Shown here: positions 25,241 to 33,032 of the stretch, one piece after another
Layout of the letters: each line of letters starts with the position of its first letter
Numbering within the stretch: position 1 is the first letter of the stretch
From: an uncultured Bacteroidales bacterium
Lineage (GTDB): Bacteria > Bacteroidota > Bacteroidia > Bacteroidales > WCHB1-69
Length of the DNA stretch: 40,351 bases
Assembly: GCA_946413585.1 (NCBI GenBank)
Contig: CAMKLG010000027.1
Span: 1-40,351 of the forward strand
Direction of reading: 5' to 3'
The notes under the pieces: generated by a model
Seen by the model: the letters and a program-made list of their open reading frames with translations, nothing else
What the model was told of the DNA's origin: nothing
Database searches by the model: none
Program-made: the position numbers and the translations under genes

Positions 25241-25821
25241 TCCTTCATCGCCTCATCAAAGCAGTGACGGCAGAGCGGTACATAGGCATCTTTCTCGCCC
25301 AAAAGCACTTGTTGCTCGTCGGGCACGATGCGGTAGGAAAAATGCGCGAGGTCGCCACAGCGCGTGCATATCGCATGTTGCTTGCTGACATACTCTGCCA
25401 CCGCCATCAGCTTGGGCATCGGTCCGAATGGCATCCCTTTGTAGTCCATATCCAATCCACTGACAATCACGCGAATACCTGCATCTGCCAACTTATTGCA
25501 CACATCCACAATACCATCATCAAAGAACTGGATTTCGTCAATAGCCACCACCTGCACATCATTCATATTAATATATAGAAGGATTTCCGAAGAGTTGTTT
25601 ACAGGAGTGGAAATGCGGGAATTATCGTTATGAGAAACCACTTCCGCCTCATCATACCGCGTGTCGAGAGCTGGTTTAAACAATTCTATCTTTTGGTTGG
25701 CAAACTCCGCACGACGGATACGACGTAACAATTCTTCCGTTTTTCCGGAAAACATAGATCCGCATATCACCTCTATCCATCCTTTTTTATGATTCCTACT
25801 CGCTTTATTTTCTAAAAACAT
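25234..25821 (-). CDS. tdk: Thymidine kinase (type II)
   Basis: A 195-residue type II thymidine kinase that phosphorylates thymidine to dTMP with ATP in the salvage pathway. The P-loop Gly-Ser-Met-Phe-Ser-Gly-Lys-Thr is at 21-28. The Walker B-like segment is IDEIQFFDD, and the lasso domain keeps two zinc-binding pairs (CTRC near 150 and CRHC near 185). The N-terminus (MFLENK, then GWIEVICGS) is the usual Bacteroidales form, which supports ATG at 25821. It is divergent from the acidic hypothetical gene at 25919, with a -7 element at 25872-25879. Confidence 0.97.
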   Translation of the reverse strand: MFLENKASRNHKKGWIEVICGSMFSGKTEELLRRIRRAEFANQKIELFKPALDTRYDEAEVVSHNDNSRISTPVNNSSEILLYINMNDVQVVAIDEIQFFDDGIVDVCNKLADAGIRVIVSGLDMDYKGMPFGPMPKLMAVAEYVSKQHAICTRCGDLAHFSYRIVPDEQQVLLGEKDAYVPLCRHCFDEAMKEV

Positions 25822-25846
25822 CTCTATCTAATATGTATAAATTTCG

Positions 25847-25854
25847 TATTTTTG
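25847..25854 (+). promoter_or_regulatory. -7 promoter element of the acidic hypothetical gene
   Basis: TATTTTTG lies 64 bases before the start at 25919. No matching -33 element is evident. It overlaps the leader region of tdk on the other strand. Confidence 0.6.
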
Positions 25855-25871
25855 TGCGCTTTTTTCGAGTG

Positions 25872-25879
25872 CAAAATTA
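25872..25879 (-). promoter_or_regulatory. Possible -7 promoter element of tdk
   Basis: TAATTTTG on the minus strand fits TAnnTTTG and lies 50 bases before the tdk ATG. With the element at 25847-25854 it would give converging, overlapping transcript starts between the two divergent genes. Confidence 0.45.
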
Positions 25880-25918
25880 ATATAAAAACCATTAACCTGA
25901 TATAAAAATTGCAAAAAA

Positions 25919-26956
25919 ATGAATGAAGCCTATCAAAATTTGTCAGAATTGATGGATAAATGGCTATCTGACAGTTCGAAAGAGATTAAAATGGCACGCA
26001 TTGAAAAAGATATTCTCCTTGAAAAGATGAGAAAACTTTACGTGCTTGTTTCAAATATGGAGACTGAGGAGTACGCCGCTCCGATGGAGCAACCCGCCCC
26101 AGCACGACCGGCAAAGCAATATACGCCTGCCAAGACACTGGAAGAGGACATTGAACTGTTCCTGGATCCTGAGCATGAAAGTTATCACCCTGTAGAACAG
26201 GAACTTCAAAAGATTGCCGATGAGATTGAAGAAGCACAAGCACAACATGCTCCTAAGCCTGAACCCGCTCCCGCTACGCCCAAACAACCTGAAAAGCAAG
26301 AAGATATTTTCGATGAAGTAGAAGAAAAAAAGCCTGTAGATGAGAAACCTACAGAAATCCATGATAACGCCGACGAACTCTTTATTGAAACGGATTTTGA
26401 AATCCATGTAGCCAATGAAGAGACGGAACCTGAAATTCAAGAAAAAGCTGACAATCAAGATGATACAGTGATTATCGAGGATAAAAACACTGTAAATGAA
26501 GAAATTACAAAAGAAGAGGCTGTCTCGGAAAAGGATAATCACGAAGAGGATGACATCCTGCAATTCATCCCGCCGAAGAGTGCGCCTGCACAACCTCAAC
26601 CTACGCCAACACCGGCACATAAGCCCGAACCTTTAATTCAAAGACCCCTGCAACGCTCCCTTAATGACCTCTTCAACGAAAAACGCGAAGATCACTCCAT
26701 TAGCAGCCAATATCAACGTGCCAAAGTGGGCGATTTGACCAAGGCGATTTCCATTAACGATAAGTTTATCTATATCAAAGAGTTATTCCACAATCGCGGA
26801 GAAGATTTCAGTACTTCTATTAAGTTGTTGAACGAATGCAAGAATATGGAAGAGGCTTTCGATTGCCTTGAAGAGCTGAAACAGAAATTCTTTTGGGATT
26901 CCAAGTCGGATGCATACCTTTCGTTCTGTGATTTGCTTAGACGGAAATATTCCTAA
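25919..26956 (+). CDS. Acidic, Pro/Glu-rich linker protein with conserved ends (unknown function)
   Basis: A 345-residue cytoplasmic protein with three parts. Residues ~1-50 form a charged helix (MNEAYQNLSELMDKWL). Residues ~55-245 are a low-complexity, mostly acidic linker rich in Glu, Pro, Lys and Asp. The last ~85 residues form a compact helical domain (LTKAISINDKFIYIKELF, then ECKNMEEAFDCLEEL, ending RRKYS) of a type often found at the C-terminus of Bacteroidota proteins. No signal peptide, membrane segment or enzyme motif is seen. The layout suggests an adaptor that tethers two partners. The start is ATG at 25919; a strong bidirectional terminator follows at 26964. Confidence 0.75.
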   Translation: MNEAYQNLSELMDKWLSDSSKEIKMARIEKDILLEKMRKLYVLVSNMETEEYAAPMEQPAPARPAKQYTPAKTLEEDIELFLDPEHESYHPVEQELQKIADEIEEAQAQHAPKPEPAPATPKQPEKQEDIFDEVEEKKPVDEKPTEIHDNADELFIETDFEIHVANEETEPEIQEKADNQDDTVIIEDKNTVNEEITKEEAVSEKDNHEEDDILQFIPPKSAPAQPQPTPTPAHKPEPLIQRPLQRSLNDLFNEKREDHSISSQYQRAKVGDLTKAISINDKFIYIKELFHNRGEDFSTSIKLLNECKNMEEAFDCLEELKQKFFWDSKSDAYLSFCDLLRRKYS

Positions 26957-26963
26957 ACAACAT

Positions 26964-26995
26964 AAAAAAACCTGCGAAATTCGCAGGCTTTTTTT
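26964..26995. terminator. Bidirectional intrinsic terminator
   Basis: A CCTGCG/CGCAGG stem with an AAATT loop is flanked by seven A residues on the left and seven T residues on the right. It ends the acidic hypothetical gene on the plus strand and the pyrH-frr-gcvH unit on the minus strand. Confidence 0.93.
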
Positions 26996-27045
26996 ATGCT
27001 ATAGAAACGGAGATGACTCGCGTTTCTACAATATGCAACGAAAGA

Positions 27046-27423
27046 TTATCCAAGCATTGCAGTGTAAGCGGCAGCATCCATCAGCTCAGCCACTTGTGCA
27101 GGCTCTGTCATCTTGATTTTGATAATCCAACCTTCACCGTAAGGATCGCTGTTCACGAGAGCAGGCTCGCCTTCGAGGGCTTCATTGAATTCAACAATTT
27201 CGCCAGCAACCGGTAACAACAGGTCAGCAACGGTCTTCACAGCTTCGATAGAACCGAAAACTTCATCTTTATCCAGCGTCTCACCCACAGAAGGGATGTC
27301 CAGGAAAACGATGTCGCCCAGTTCGTTAGCAGCGTGTGCGGAAATACCAACATACGCAAATTCACCTTCCACTCTTAACCATTCGTGGTCTTGGGAATAC
27401 TTCAAATTTTCAGGAATATTCAT
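27046..27423 (-). CDS. gcvH: Glycine cleavage system H protein
   Basis: A 125-residue lipoyl carrier of the glycine cleavage complex, shuttling the aminomethyl group between the P, T and L proteins. The lipoylation site is Lys63 in the context [14 protein letters not shown], with the flanking Gly-rich hairpins (GDIVFLDIP and GEGWIIKIK) of the hybrid lipoyl fold. Length and start ([16 protein letters not shown]) are typical. It sits 28 bases after frr at the end of a pyrH-2TM-frr unit; gcvP and gcvT are not nearby. Confidence 0.97.
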   Translation of the reverse strand: MNIPENLKYSQDHEWLRVEGEFAYVGISAHAANELGDIVFLDIPSVGETLDKDEVFGSIEAVKTVADLLLPVAGEIVEFNEALEGEPALVNSDPYGEGWIIKIKMTEPAQVAELMDAAAYTAMLG

Positions 27424-27451
27424 ACGATTAAATTTTATAAATGATTGATAA

Positions 27452-28009
27452 TTAAACGGTCATTATCTCTTTTTCCTTAGCCTCCATGATCTTATCGACC
27501 TTGGTGATGGCTTCGTCGGTGGCTTTCTGGATGTCGCCTTCGAGTTTTTTGATGGCATCTTCTTCCACACCATCGTCTTTCAGTTTCTTTGCCTCATCAT
27601 TAGCAGTACGGCGGATATTGCGGATAGCCACTTTGGTTTGTTCAGCATCCTGTTTAGCTTTCTTCACCAGCTCTTTACGACGTTCCTCTGTCGGAGCGGG
27701 AATCACCAAACGGATGAATTCGCCGTTGTTTTGCGGGGTTACGCCAATGTTGGCAGCCAAGATAGCTTTCTCAATCACAGGCAGCATGTTACGTTCCCAA
27801 GGTTGAATGACAATCTGGTGAGCATCGGGCGTGTTCACGTTGGCCACCTGATCGATAGGTGTGGGGTTGCCATAATAATCGACCTTGATGCCGTCCAACA
27901 TTTGGGGAGAAGCCTTTCCAGCGCGTACTTTCTGTAACTCTTTGTCAAAATGCGTTACAGTCGCATTCATAGAATCTTTAGCTTGTTTCAAGCAGGTTTG
28001 TGTATCCAT
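27452..28009 (-). CDS. frr: Ribosome recycling factor
   Basis: A 185-residue RRF, which with EF-G splits the post-termination ribosome. The N-terminal helix, the [30 protein letters not shown] block and the long Lys/Glu-rich helix ([28 protein letters not shown]) match the family, and the length is standard. The start is ATG at 28009. It lies in an operon with pyrH, the common pairing, but with a 2TM-domain gene inserted between them. Confidence 0.97.
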   Translation of the reverse strand: MDTQTCLKQAKDSMNATVTHFDKELQKVRAGKASPQMLDGIKVDYYGNPTPIDQVANVNTPDAHQIVIQPWERNMLPVIEKAILAANIGVTPQNNGEFIRLVIPAPTEERRKELVKKAKQDAEQTKVAIRNIRRTANDEAKKLKDDGVEEDAIKKLEGDIQKATDEAITKVDKIMEAKEKEIMTV

Positions 28010-28020
28010 TTTGATATGTT

Positions 28021-28437
28021 TTAATCGATTAAATTACTGTTACTGTTTTCTTCTTCCTCAGAATCCTCTTCGGAAGCACTTTCGTTCTCGTGACTCATTT
28101 CCGCCTTCAACGCCGCAATCTCCTGAAGATGTTGTTGATGCAACTTTTTCAAAGAAGAAAGTTCTTTCTCTTTATAAGATTTTGTCCACTTATAGACAAT
28201 CATATAGTGAAGAACCACCGCCAGAAGCCAAACAATCAATACAAAAAGGATGGCTTTCAGGAAAGTTATATCCTCACTGCCTTTAAACAAGAAGTACCAA
28301 ACCACCCACAAAAAGACGTTAGCAATAAGAAAAATGGCGAAATGAATCTTGAAGGAAGTCCTTCGTGCGGCCATTTTTTCAAGTTTACGCTCTTCTTCGG
28401 GCGTGATTTCGGGAATATTTTGATTAATTTCAGCCAT
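28021..28437 (-). CDS. 2TM domain-containing membrane protein
   Basis: A 138-residue protein. Two hydrophobic helices lie at about 32-51 and 58-80, preceded by a charged N-terminus with a PEEERKLEKMAARR-type amphipathic segment and followed by a Lys/Glu coiled coil and a very acidic tail (SEEDSEEEEN). This is the layout of the small 2TM family, found alone or with LytTR or histidine kinases. The frame opens 12 codons earlier, inside pyrH, but ATG at 28437 (MAEINQN) starts 4 bases after the pyrH stop and is preferred. Function is unknown. Position between pyrH and frr suggests co-expression with translation genes. Confidence 0.82.
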   Translation of the reverse strand: MAEINQNIPEITPEEERKLEKMAARRTSFKIHFAIFLIANVFLWVVWYFLFKGSEDITFLKAILFVLIVWLLAVVLHYMIVYKWTKSYKEKELSSLKKLHQQHLQEIAALKAEMSHENESASEEDSEEEENSNSNLID

Positions 28438-28441
28438 ATTC

Positions 28442-29146
28442 TTAGTATAAAAGGGTTCCAATCGGTTCACCATTCAGCACCTTAAGCAAATTGCCTTTAG
28501 TGTTGGCATCATAAACATAGATGGGCATTTTATTGTCCTGACAGAGGGCAAAAGCAGTCATGTCCATGATTCTCAGATTCTTTTGATAGGCCTCTGCGAG
28601 GGATATCTCCGTGAATTTCACAGCGTTAGGATCTTTTTCCGGATCTGCGGTATATACACCGTCCACGCGAGTGCCCTTGATAAGCAGATCCGCTTTGATT
28701 TCCAATGCGCGGAGTGCTGCGCCCGTGTCTGTTGTGAAGAAAGGATTACCTGTGCCGCCGGCCAAGAACGTCACATAGCCAGCTTCCAATGATTCAATTG
28801 CTTTGCGCCAAGAGGTTTTCTCGCACACACCTTCGATATTAACAGCTGATAAGACTCTGGCTTTCACATGCATCTCTTCCAAAACCCCCTGTACCGCTAA
28901 AGCATTGATAACAGTTGCTAACATTCCCATTTGGTCGCCCTGACGACGTTCGAAACCAGAAGACGCGCCTTGCACACCACGAAAGATGTTACCGCCGCCA
29001 ATCACTACCGCTACCTGCACACCAGCATCCACCGCTGCTTTGATTTCCGTCGCGTAATGTACAATGTGACTGTAACTTACGCCATATCCATCGTCACCTG
29101 TCAACGACTCGCCACTTAATTTCAACAATATACGTTTATATTTCAT
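28442..29146 (-). CDS. pyrH: Uridylate kinase
   Basis: A 234-residue UMP kinase of the amino-acid kinase fold, converting UMP to UDP with ATP in pyrimidine synthesis. Visible marks are the N-terminal RILLKLSGESL, the Gly-rich VIGGGNIFRG, TGNPFFTTDTGAALRALE, and the KGTRVDGVYTADPEKDP loop. The length is typical. The open frame begins 10 codons earlier but those codons cover the transcript start region, so ATG at 29146 (MKYKRILLK) is used. It leads the pyrH-2TM-frr-gcvH operon, with a TATTTTTG element 19 bases before the start. Confidence 0.97.
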   Translation of the reverse strand: MKYKRILLKLSGESLTGDDGYGVSYSHIVHYATEIKAAVDAGVQVAVVIGGGNIFRGVQGASSGFERRQGDQMGMLATVINALAVQGVLEEMHVKARVLSAVNIEGVCEKTSWRKAIESLEAGYVTFLAGGTGNPFFTTDTGAALRALEIKADLLIKGTRVDGVYTADPEKDPNAVKFTEISLAEAYQKNLRIMDMTAFALCQDNKMPIYVYDANTKGNLLKVLNGEPIGTLLY

Positions 29147-29165
29147 ATTCTTAATATTGAGGTTG

Positions 29166-29173
29166 CAAAAATA
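29166..29173 (-). promoter_or_regulatory. -7 promoter element of pyrH
   Basis: TATTTTTG on the minus strand, 19 bases before the pyrH ATG, would give a leader of only about 13 bases. A second TATTTTTG-like phase lies just upstream in the run TTATTTTTGTATTTTTG. Confidence 0.65.
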
Positions 29174-29270
29174 CAAAAATAACGATTATGCGCCACCAAC
29201 CTCGTTTTTCTGCGAAATGGGTATATGTAATTTAACTATTAATTGTTAATTTATTTTTTGCAATTTTACA

Positions 29271-29291
29271 TCTCGCTGTGTATCAGCGAGA
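29271..29291. promoter_or_regulatory. Inverted repeat upstream of the 29362 gene promoter
   Basis: TCTCGCTG and CAGCGAGA form an 8-bp stem with a TGTAT loop, 19 bases before the -33 element of the next promoter. No T-run follows on the strand that would need a terminator, so a protein-binding site is at least as likely. Confidence 0.45.
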
Positions 29292-29310
29292 AAAAAATTT
29301 CACAAAACCC

Positions 29311-29341
29311 TTGACAACAGCGAATTCTCGTTGTATTTTTG
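29311..29341 (+). promoter_or_regulatory. Full Bacteroidota-type promoter of the 29362 gene
   Basis: TTGACA at 29311-29316 and TATTTTTG at 29334-29341, with 20 bases between TTG and the -7 element. This is the best-formed promoter in the window and predicts a start near 29348 and a 14-base leader. Confidence 0.8.
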
Positions 29342-29361
29342 TAGGACAAAATTTAATCACT

Positions 29362-29850
29362 ATGAAAGATAAAAAAGAAAAAAAACTGACAGAAGACGGC
29401 AACGAAATGAAACAGGCCGTAGAAAACGAAAAAAAAAACAACGCGCAAAAAGAGGCGCGTGAGGAGAATCCAGGTTCCAAAACGACAAATGCCACATCAT
29501 GGATACCCTTCATTCAGAAGTTCATCAATGTGATGATTGCCATTGAGGATTTGGTGGAGGCCAAACAGAAGATGCAGCAGGACGACAACTTTGTCGAATT
29601 GATGAGGAAATTCATGGAATTCAAAAAGAAGTACGAAGAAGAGCACCCCATGGAGATGGAAGAAATGAACGACCAGGAATGCGAAGACGAGGAACTGTAC
29701 GACATGGTGAAAAAGATGAAAAAGAACCTCCAAGCGCACGGTATCGAGGTCAAAGTTCGTAGAGTCACTGACCCTGAAGAGGTTCAGAAGTTTGAAAACT
29801 TCATGAACGGAACTCAGAAGAATGGTGTCACCAAGACGTATGATGCGTAG
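29362..29850 (+). CDS. Highly charged hypothetical protein
   Basis: A 162-residue protein that I do not recognise. The first ~40 residues are a Lys/Glu/Asn-rich tail. A more regular helical part follows (SWIPFIQKFINVMIAIEDLVEAKQ..., given here only in part), then an acidic Met/Glu-rich stretch and a Lys-rich end (AHGIEVKVRRVTDPEEVQKF). It looks like a coiled-coil or helical adaptor. No signal peptide or membrane helix. The frame is open 28 codons further upstream, but that part spans the promoter, so ATG at 29362 is used. It is convergent with era and stands alone in its transcription unit, behind a strong promoter, so it is probably well expressed. Confidence 0.7.
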   Translation: MKDKKEKKLTEDGNEMKQAVENEKKNNAQKEAREENPGSKTTNATSWIPFIQKFINVMIAIEDLVEAKQKMQQDDNFVELMRKFMEFKKKYEEEHPMEMEEMNDQECEDEELYDMVKKMKKNLQAHGIEVKVRRVTDPEEVQKFENFMNGTQKNGVTKTYDA

Positions 29851-29877
29851 CGGTGGAAACTCTTAATGCACGTTGCA

Positions 29878-30780
29878 TCAATCTCCTAAAGAGTACCCGA
29901 ACTTCTTCATTAGCAGTTCGTTGTTGCGCCAGTCTTTCAGCACTTTGACGGACAGGTCAAGGAAGATATGCTTTTGCAGGAAGTCTTCTATGGACAGTCG
30001 CGCATCGGTTCCAAGTTTTTTGATAGCTGATCCCTTGCTACCGATGATGATAGCCTTCTGCGTGGATCTTTCCACGTAGAGGGTCGCGGCTATCCGTATG
30101 AGATCCGGTTCCTCCTTATAGCTTTCCACCACTACTTCCACACTGTATGGAATTTCCTTTTTATACTGTAGAAGTATCTGTTCTCTAATGAGTTCCGATA
30201 CAAAAAAGCGCATCGGACGATCTGTGAGGGCATCTTTGGGGAAGTATGGCGGGCATTCGGGCAACAATGCAATGATACGGTCACGGACTGCTTCTATATT
30301 GACTCCCTTTAATGCAGAAATAGCAAAGACATCAGCCTCGGGGAAGATGGTTTGCCAATGATTTTTGGATTCTTCCACTTGTTCTGCGGTGTATTTATCC
30401 GTTTTATTGATGATAAACACCACAGAAATGCCCATTTTGTTGATTTTTTCGACCAACATTTCGTTGTATTTCGTCTCGCCACATTCAATGAGATAGAGGA
30501 TGATGTCAGCATCCTGTAACGAATCTGTGACAAATCGCATCATGTATTTCTGCATCATGTATGCGGGATCAAGCACGCCAGGCAGGTCGGAATAGACGAT
30601 CTGATAGTCGTCGCCGTTAACAATGCCTTTGATTCTGTGACGAGTTGTCTGTGCTTTGGAGGTCATGATGGAGACCTTCTCCCCCACCAATTGATTCATG
30701 AGGGTGCTTTTGCCCACGTTGGGGTTGCCGATGATATTTACGAAGCCCGCGCGATGCGGAATATTATTAATGTTTTCCAT
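29878..30780 (-). CDS. era: GTPase Era
   Basis: A 300-residue Era GTPase, which binds the 3' end of 16S rRNA during 30S assembly. G1 is GNPNVGKST (about 17-25), G3 is DLPG, G4 is NKTD, and G5 is ISALKG. The C-terminal KH domain is marked by an IGSKGSAIKKLG loop. The length is standard. The start is ATG at 30780, 6 bases after the stop of the LpxH-like gene, so the two are co-transcribed. Its stop faces the 29362 gene end at a distance of 27 bases. Confidence 0.97.
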   Translation of the reverse strand: MENINNIPHRAGFVNIIGNPNVGKSTLMNQLVGEKVSIMTSKAQTTRHRIKGIVNGDDYQIVYSDLPGVLDPAYMMQKYMMRFVTDSLQDADIILYLIECGETKYNEMLVEKINKMGISVVFIINKTDKYTAEQVEESKNHWQTIFPEADVFAISALKGVNIEAVRDRIIALLPECPPYFPKDALTDRPMRFFVSELIREQILLQYKKEIPYSVEVVVESYKEEPDLIRIAATLYVERSTQKAIIIGSKGSAIKKLGTDARLSIEDFLQKHIFLDLSVKVLKDWRNNELLMKKFGYSLGD

Positions 30781-30786
30781 AGATTC

Positions 30787-31581
30787 TTAAAGTTTTGATG
30801 TAAAATCTTGATGTAGAATAGGTTCTGTATCCTCAGGTGCAAAAGTCAAGTAAGTAAAATGAGTCAACCAATCGCCAACATTGAATAATATGGAATTAGG
30901 AGTGAGGTCGTAACGGACAGGCACATGGCGATGGGCGAAAATGAAAAAATCAATGTCGGCGGAGAGAAGAAAATCACGTGCAAACATGACCTGATATTCC
31001 CTCTCATCTTGAAAGTGTAACATACTTTCGTCGTGGGACTCGCGACTTTGATGAGAACAAAAACGTGCGACAGCAAAGGCCGTTCTAGGGTGCAACATAC
31101 TGTATAACACCTGATTAGGACGGAAGCGAAAGATACGCTTGACCAACATATACCTGCGTTGTTTTCCCCCAAGGCCATCACCGTGACCCACAAAGCAACG
31201 CCGTCCGTTAATAGATAGCAATTGTGGATCCGTATAAACTTTGGCACCAAAAAGCTCTTCGAAATAGTTCTCCACCCACATATCATGATTGCCTATAAAG
31301 TAGTGAATCTGAACACCTTGCGCATTAAGATCTTTCAAGAAAGCGAAAAGACGCACATACCCCTTCGGCACAACATCTCGATACTCGAACCAAAAATCGA
31401 AAATATCACCCAACAGGAACAGATGTTGGAAAGGACCCGCATCCCGGATGAGATGGATCAACCATTCCTCGCGTTGCGCACTGGGAGCATCCTGCGGCGT
31501 GCGGAAATGCGCGTCCGACACGAACAAACAACGTCCGTGCAATTCCTGAAGTGGAGTATGATGATTTTCGACTTTTTTCAC
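30787..31581 (-). CDS. lpxH: UDP-2,3-diacylglucosamine diphosphatase (LpxH-like metallophosphoesterase)
   Basis: About 264 residues of the calcineurin-like phosphoesterase fold. The metal-binding blocks are all present: SDAHF, GDIFDFWFE, GNHD, GHGD and HRH. The order and the FWFE variant fit the LpxH group, which cleaves UDP-2,3-diacylglucosamine to lipid X in lipid A synthesis; membrane association is usual. The frame begins at 31596, but its first codons are the TATTTTTG -7 element, so the GTG at 31581 (VKKVENHH) is the earliest usable start. That leaves almost no leader, and a TTG at 31542 is the next option. Era follows 6 bases later. Assignment to LpxH rather than another phosphoesterase is by motif only. 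Confidence 0.82.
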   Translation of the reverse strand: MKKVENHHTPLQELHGRCLFVSDAHFRTPQDAPSAQREEWLIHLIRDAGPFQHLFLLGDIFDFWFEYRDVVPKGYVRLFAFLKDLNAQGVQIHYFIGNHDMWVENYFEELFGAKVYTDPQLLSINGRRCFVGHGDGLGGKQRRYMLVKRIFRFRPNQVLYSMLHPRTAFAVARFCSHQSRESHDESMLHFQDEREYQVMFARDFLLSADIDFFIFAHRHVPVRYDLTPNSILFNVGDWLTHFTYLTFAPEDTEPILHQDFTSKL

Positions 31582-31585
31582 GAGG

Positions 31586-31593
31586 CAAAAATA
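31586..31593 (-). promoter_or_regulatory. -7 promoter element overlapping the lpxH start
   Basis: TATTTTTG on the minus strand ends four bases before the GTG at 31581. Transcription would begin at or inside the start codon. Confidence 0.55.
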
Positions 31594-31603
31594 CACTTTT
31601 AAT

Positions 31604-31667
31604 GGTTATGGGTTATCGGTTATCGGTTATTGAAGCTGGTTATATTTTAGGGAGTAGGGAGTAGGGA
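31604..31667. repeat. GGTTATC and GGGAGTA simple-repeat tracts
   Basis: Four degenerate GGTTAT(C) units lie at 31604-31630, and AGGGAGT-like units repeat at 31649-31667. They fill the gap between the lpxH promoter and the oxidoreductase-like gene end; no other feature is seen there. Confidence 0.85.
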
Positions 31668-31685
31668 ATAGTGTCAAAGTTCAGG

Positions 31686-33026
31686 TTAGCTTTTGAAGAA
31701 ATGGCGTTCGCTGCTGTGGCATCCGGCTTCCATGAAAGAAATGTATTCTAAGAAAACCTCATCAGGTGTATCTGGAAAATGGAATCCGTATTGGGATGCT
31801 ATACGGCTGATTTGCTGTAAGTTGTTATACTCTAAACAGCTATCAGAATCCGAGACATACTGGTGTGGCACCTTAGCGGTGTCGGTGTAGGTACCCGACA
31901 ACTCCTCTGGTAAATCAGCGGGGAGAATCACGTCGTAGAGGTCAGCATTTCCAGGGAAATAAGCGGTATGCAATAAGGAGAAGTCAGCATTTTTAACCTG
32001 AGTAACAACATCTTGCGGAATATCCAAAAGATTGGCATTCCACAAAAGCACATTTGAGAATCCGCAACAGTCGATGGTGGCAGCCACATCCACAGGTTCA
32101 ATACAAACCGAAGTTTGCAACACGTTTTCCATTTTTTGCTGCCTTTCGGTATTCATTTTGTGACCACCAGGCGCTATGTGCGAGAAAAAGCCCATGTCGA
32201 AAAGCCCTTGAGTGTTGATTTCACGTTTGATGGTCAAGAATCCAGCGGCCGGCTTTGATTGCACATCAATGAGCATACAAAGATTTTCCAATTCATGATA
32301 GGCCGCCTCAGTCAACCATGCTTCCCACACGATAAACGCAGGAGCGGTTATGGTGAGCAAATCATCAACAAATCGTTGTATGTCAACATCTTGAAGATTA
32401 TTTTTCTGTAACAGCGCCGCATAATCCTCTTTCAACAGAGCCTGCTTATACTCCCCATAATTCTTCCCCAAAACATCTACATAAATGCCTTTTTCTAGAT
32501 GATTTTGGAGAATATATGTGTTAACGCTCCTGAAAAAGGCGTGATAATCGGTAATATTCAGAGTCTCGGGGGTGTTGAACCAATATCGCGGGGTATCAGG
32601 ACAATGTTTTAAAATTTCAAAGACGGCCTTTAATGTTTCTGGGGTCCGCAGAGACGTTGTGCGCAACATCTCTGCATCGTTAGGAAAAATGCAATAAAAT
32701 TTGTCCGATTGGAACATCTCCGCAAACGGCAGAATATCGTTCTTATCGGCAAAGAAATCAGTGCCACGACGATAGTAATCTGATGCACTCAACGCATTGG
32801 TATTCAATGCTGTACGAGCCAATCGCTGCAATAGATAGAGCGTTTCATTGGAATAGCTACCGGAGCTCATCACCAATGTGCTATTTACTTTCGGCTTCTG
32901 CAATCTTTGGCTAATATATTGAAATGCTTCTTCTAACGGGACCTCTACCAATTTCCCGTCATGCCTGATATATGGTTTCGTAATTCGTTGATTCATCTTT
33001 TCTTTCATCTTTTCTTTCATCGTCAT
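31686..33026 (-). CDS. Degenerate molybdopterin oxidoreductase-like protein
   Basis: A 446-residue protein that follows the core fold of molybdopterin oxidoreductases (formate dehydrogenase/NuoG): an N-terminal RITKPYIRHDGKLVEVPLEEAF block, then SNETLYLLQRLARTALNTN, then NTQGLFDMGFFSHIAPGG, then ADLYDVILPADLPEELSGTY near the end. The Fe4S4 domain that normally precedes the first block is missing, and the position of the Mo-ligating Cys/Sec has ASDYYRRG instead. It is therefore unlikely to be a working redox enzyme and may be a structural or regulatory relic, as in some NuoG. The frame has four ATGs in its first 11 codons; 32996 (MNQRITKPYIR) is as likely as 33026. It lies downstream of gldA and a mini-ORF. 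Confidence 0.75.
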   Translation of the reverse strand: MTMKEKMKEKMNQRITKPYIRHDGKLVEVPLEEAFQYISQRLQKPKVNSTLVMSSGSYSNETLYLLQRLARTALNTNALSASDYYRRGTDFFADKNDILPFAEMFQSDKFYCIFPNDAEMLRTTSLRTPETLKAVFEILKHCPDTPRYWFNTPETLNITDYHAFFRSVNTYILQNHLEKGIYVDVLGKNYGEYKQALLKEDYAALLQKNNLQDVDIQRFVDDLLTITAPAFIVWEAWLTEAAYHELENLCMLIDVQSKPAAGFLTIKREINTQGLFDMGFFSHIAPGGHKMNTERQQKMENVLQTSVCIEPVDVAATIDCCGFSNVLLWNANLLDIPQDVVTQVKNADFSLLHTAYFPGNADLYDVILPADLPEELSGTYTDTAKVPHQYVSDSDSCLEYNNLQQISRIASQYGFHFPDTPDEVFLEYISFMEAGCHSSERHFFKS

Positions 33027-33032
33027 TCATCG

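Noticed and set aside
29866-29878. Hairpin ATGCA/TGCAT between the 29362 gene and era as a shared terminator
   Set aside because: Five-bp stem with a three-base loop and no T-run on either side; too weak to call.
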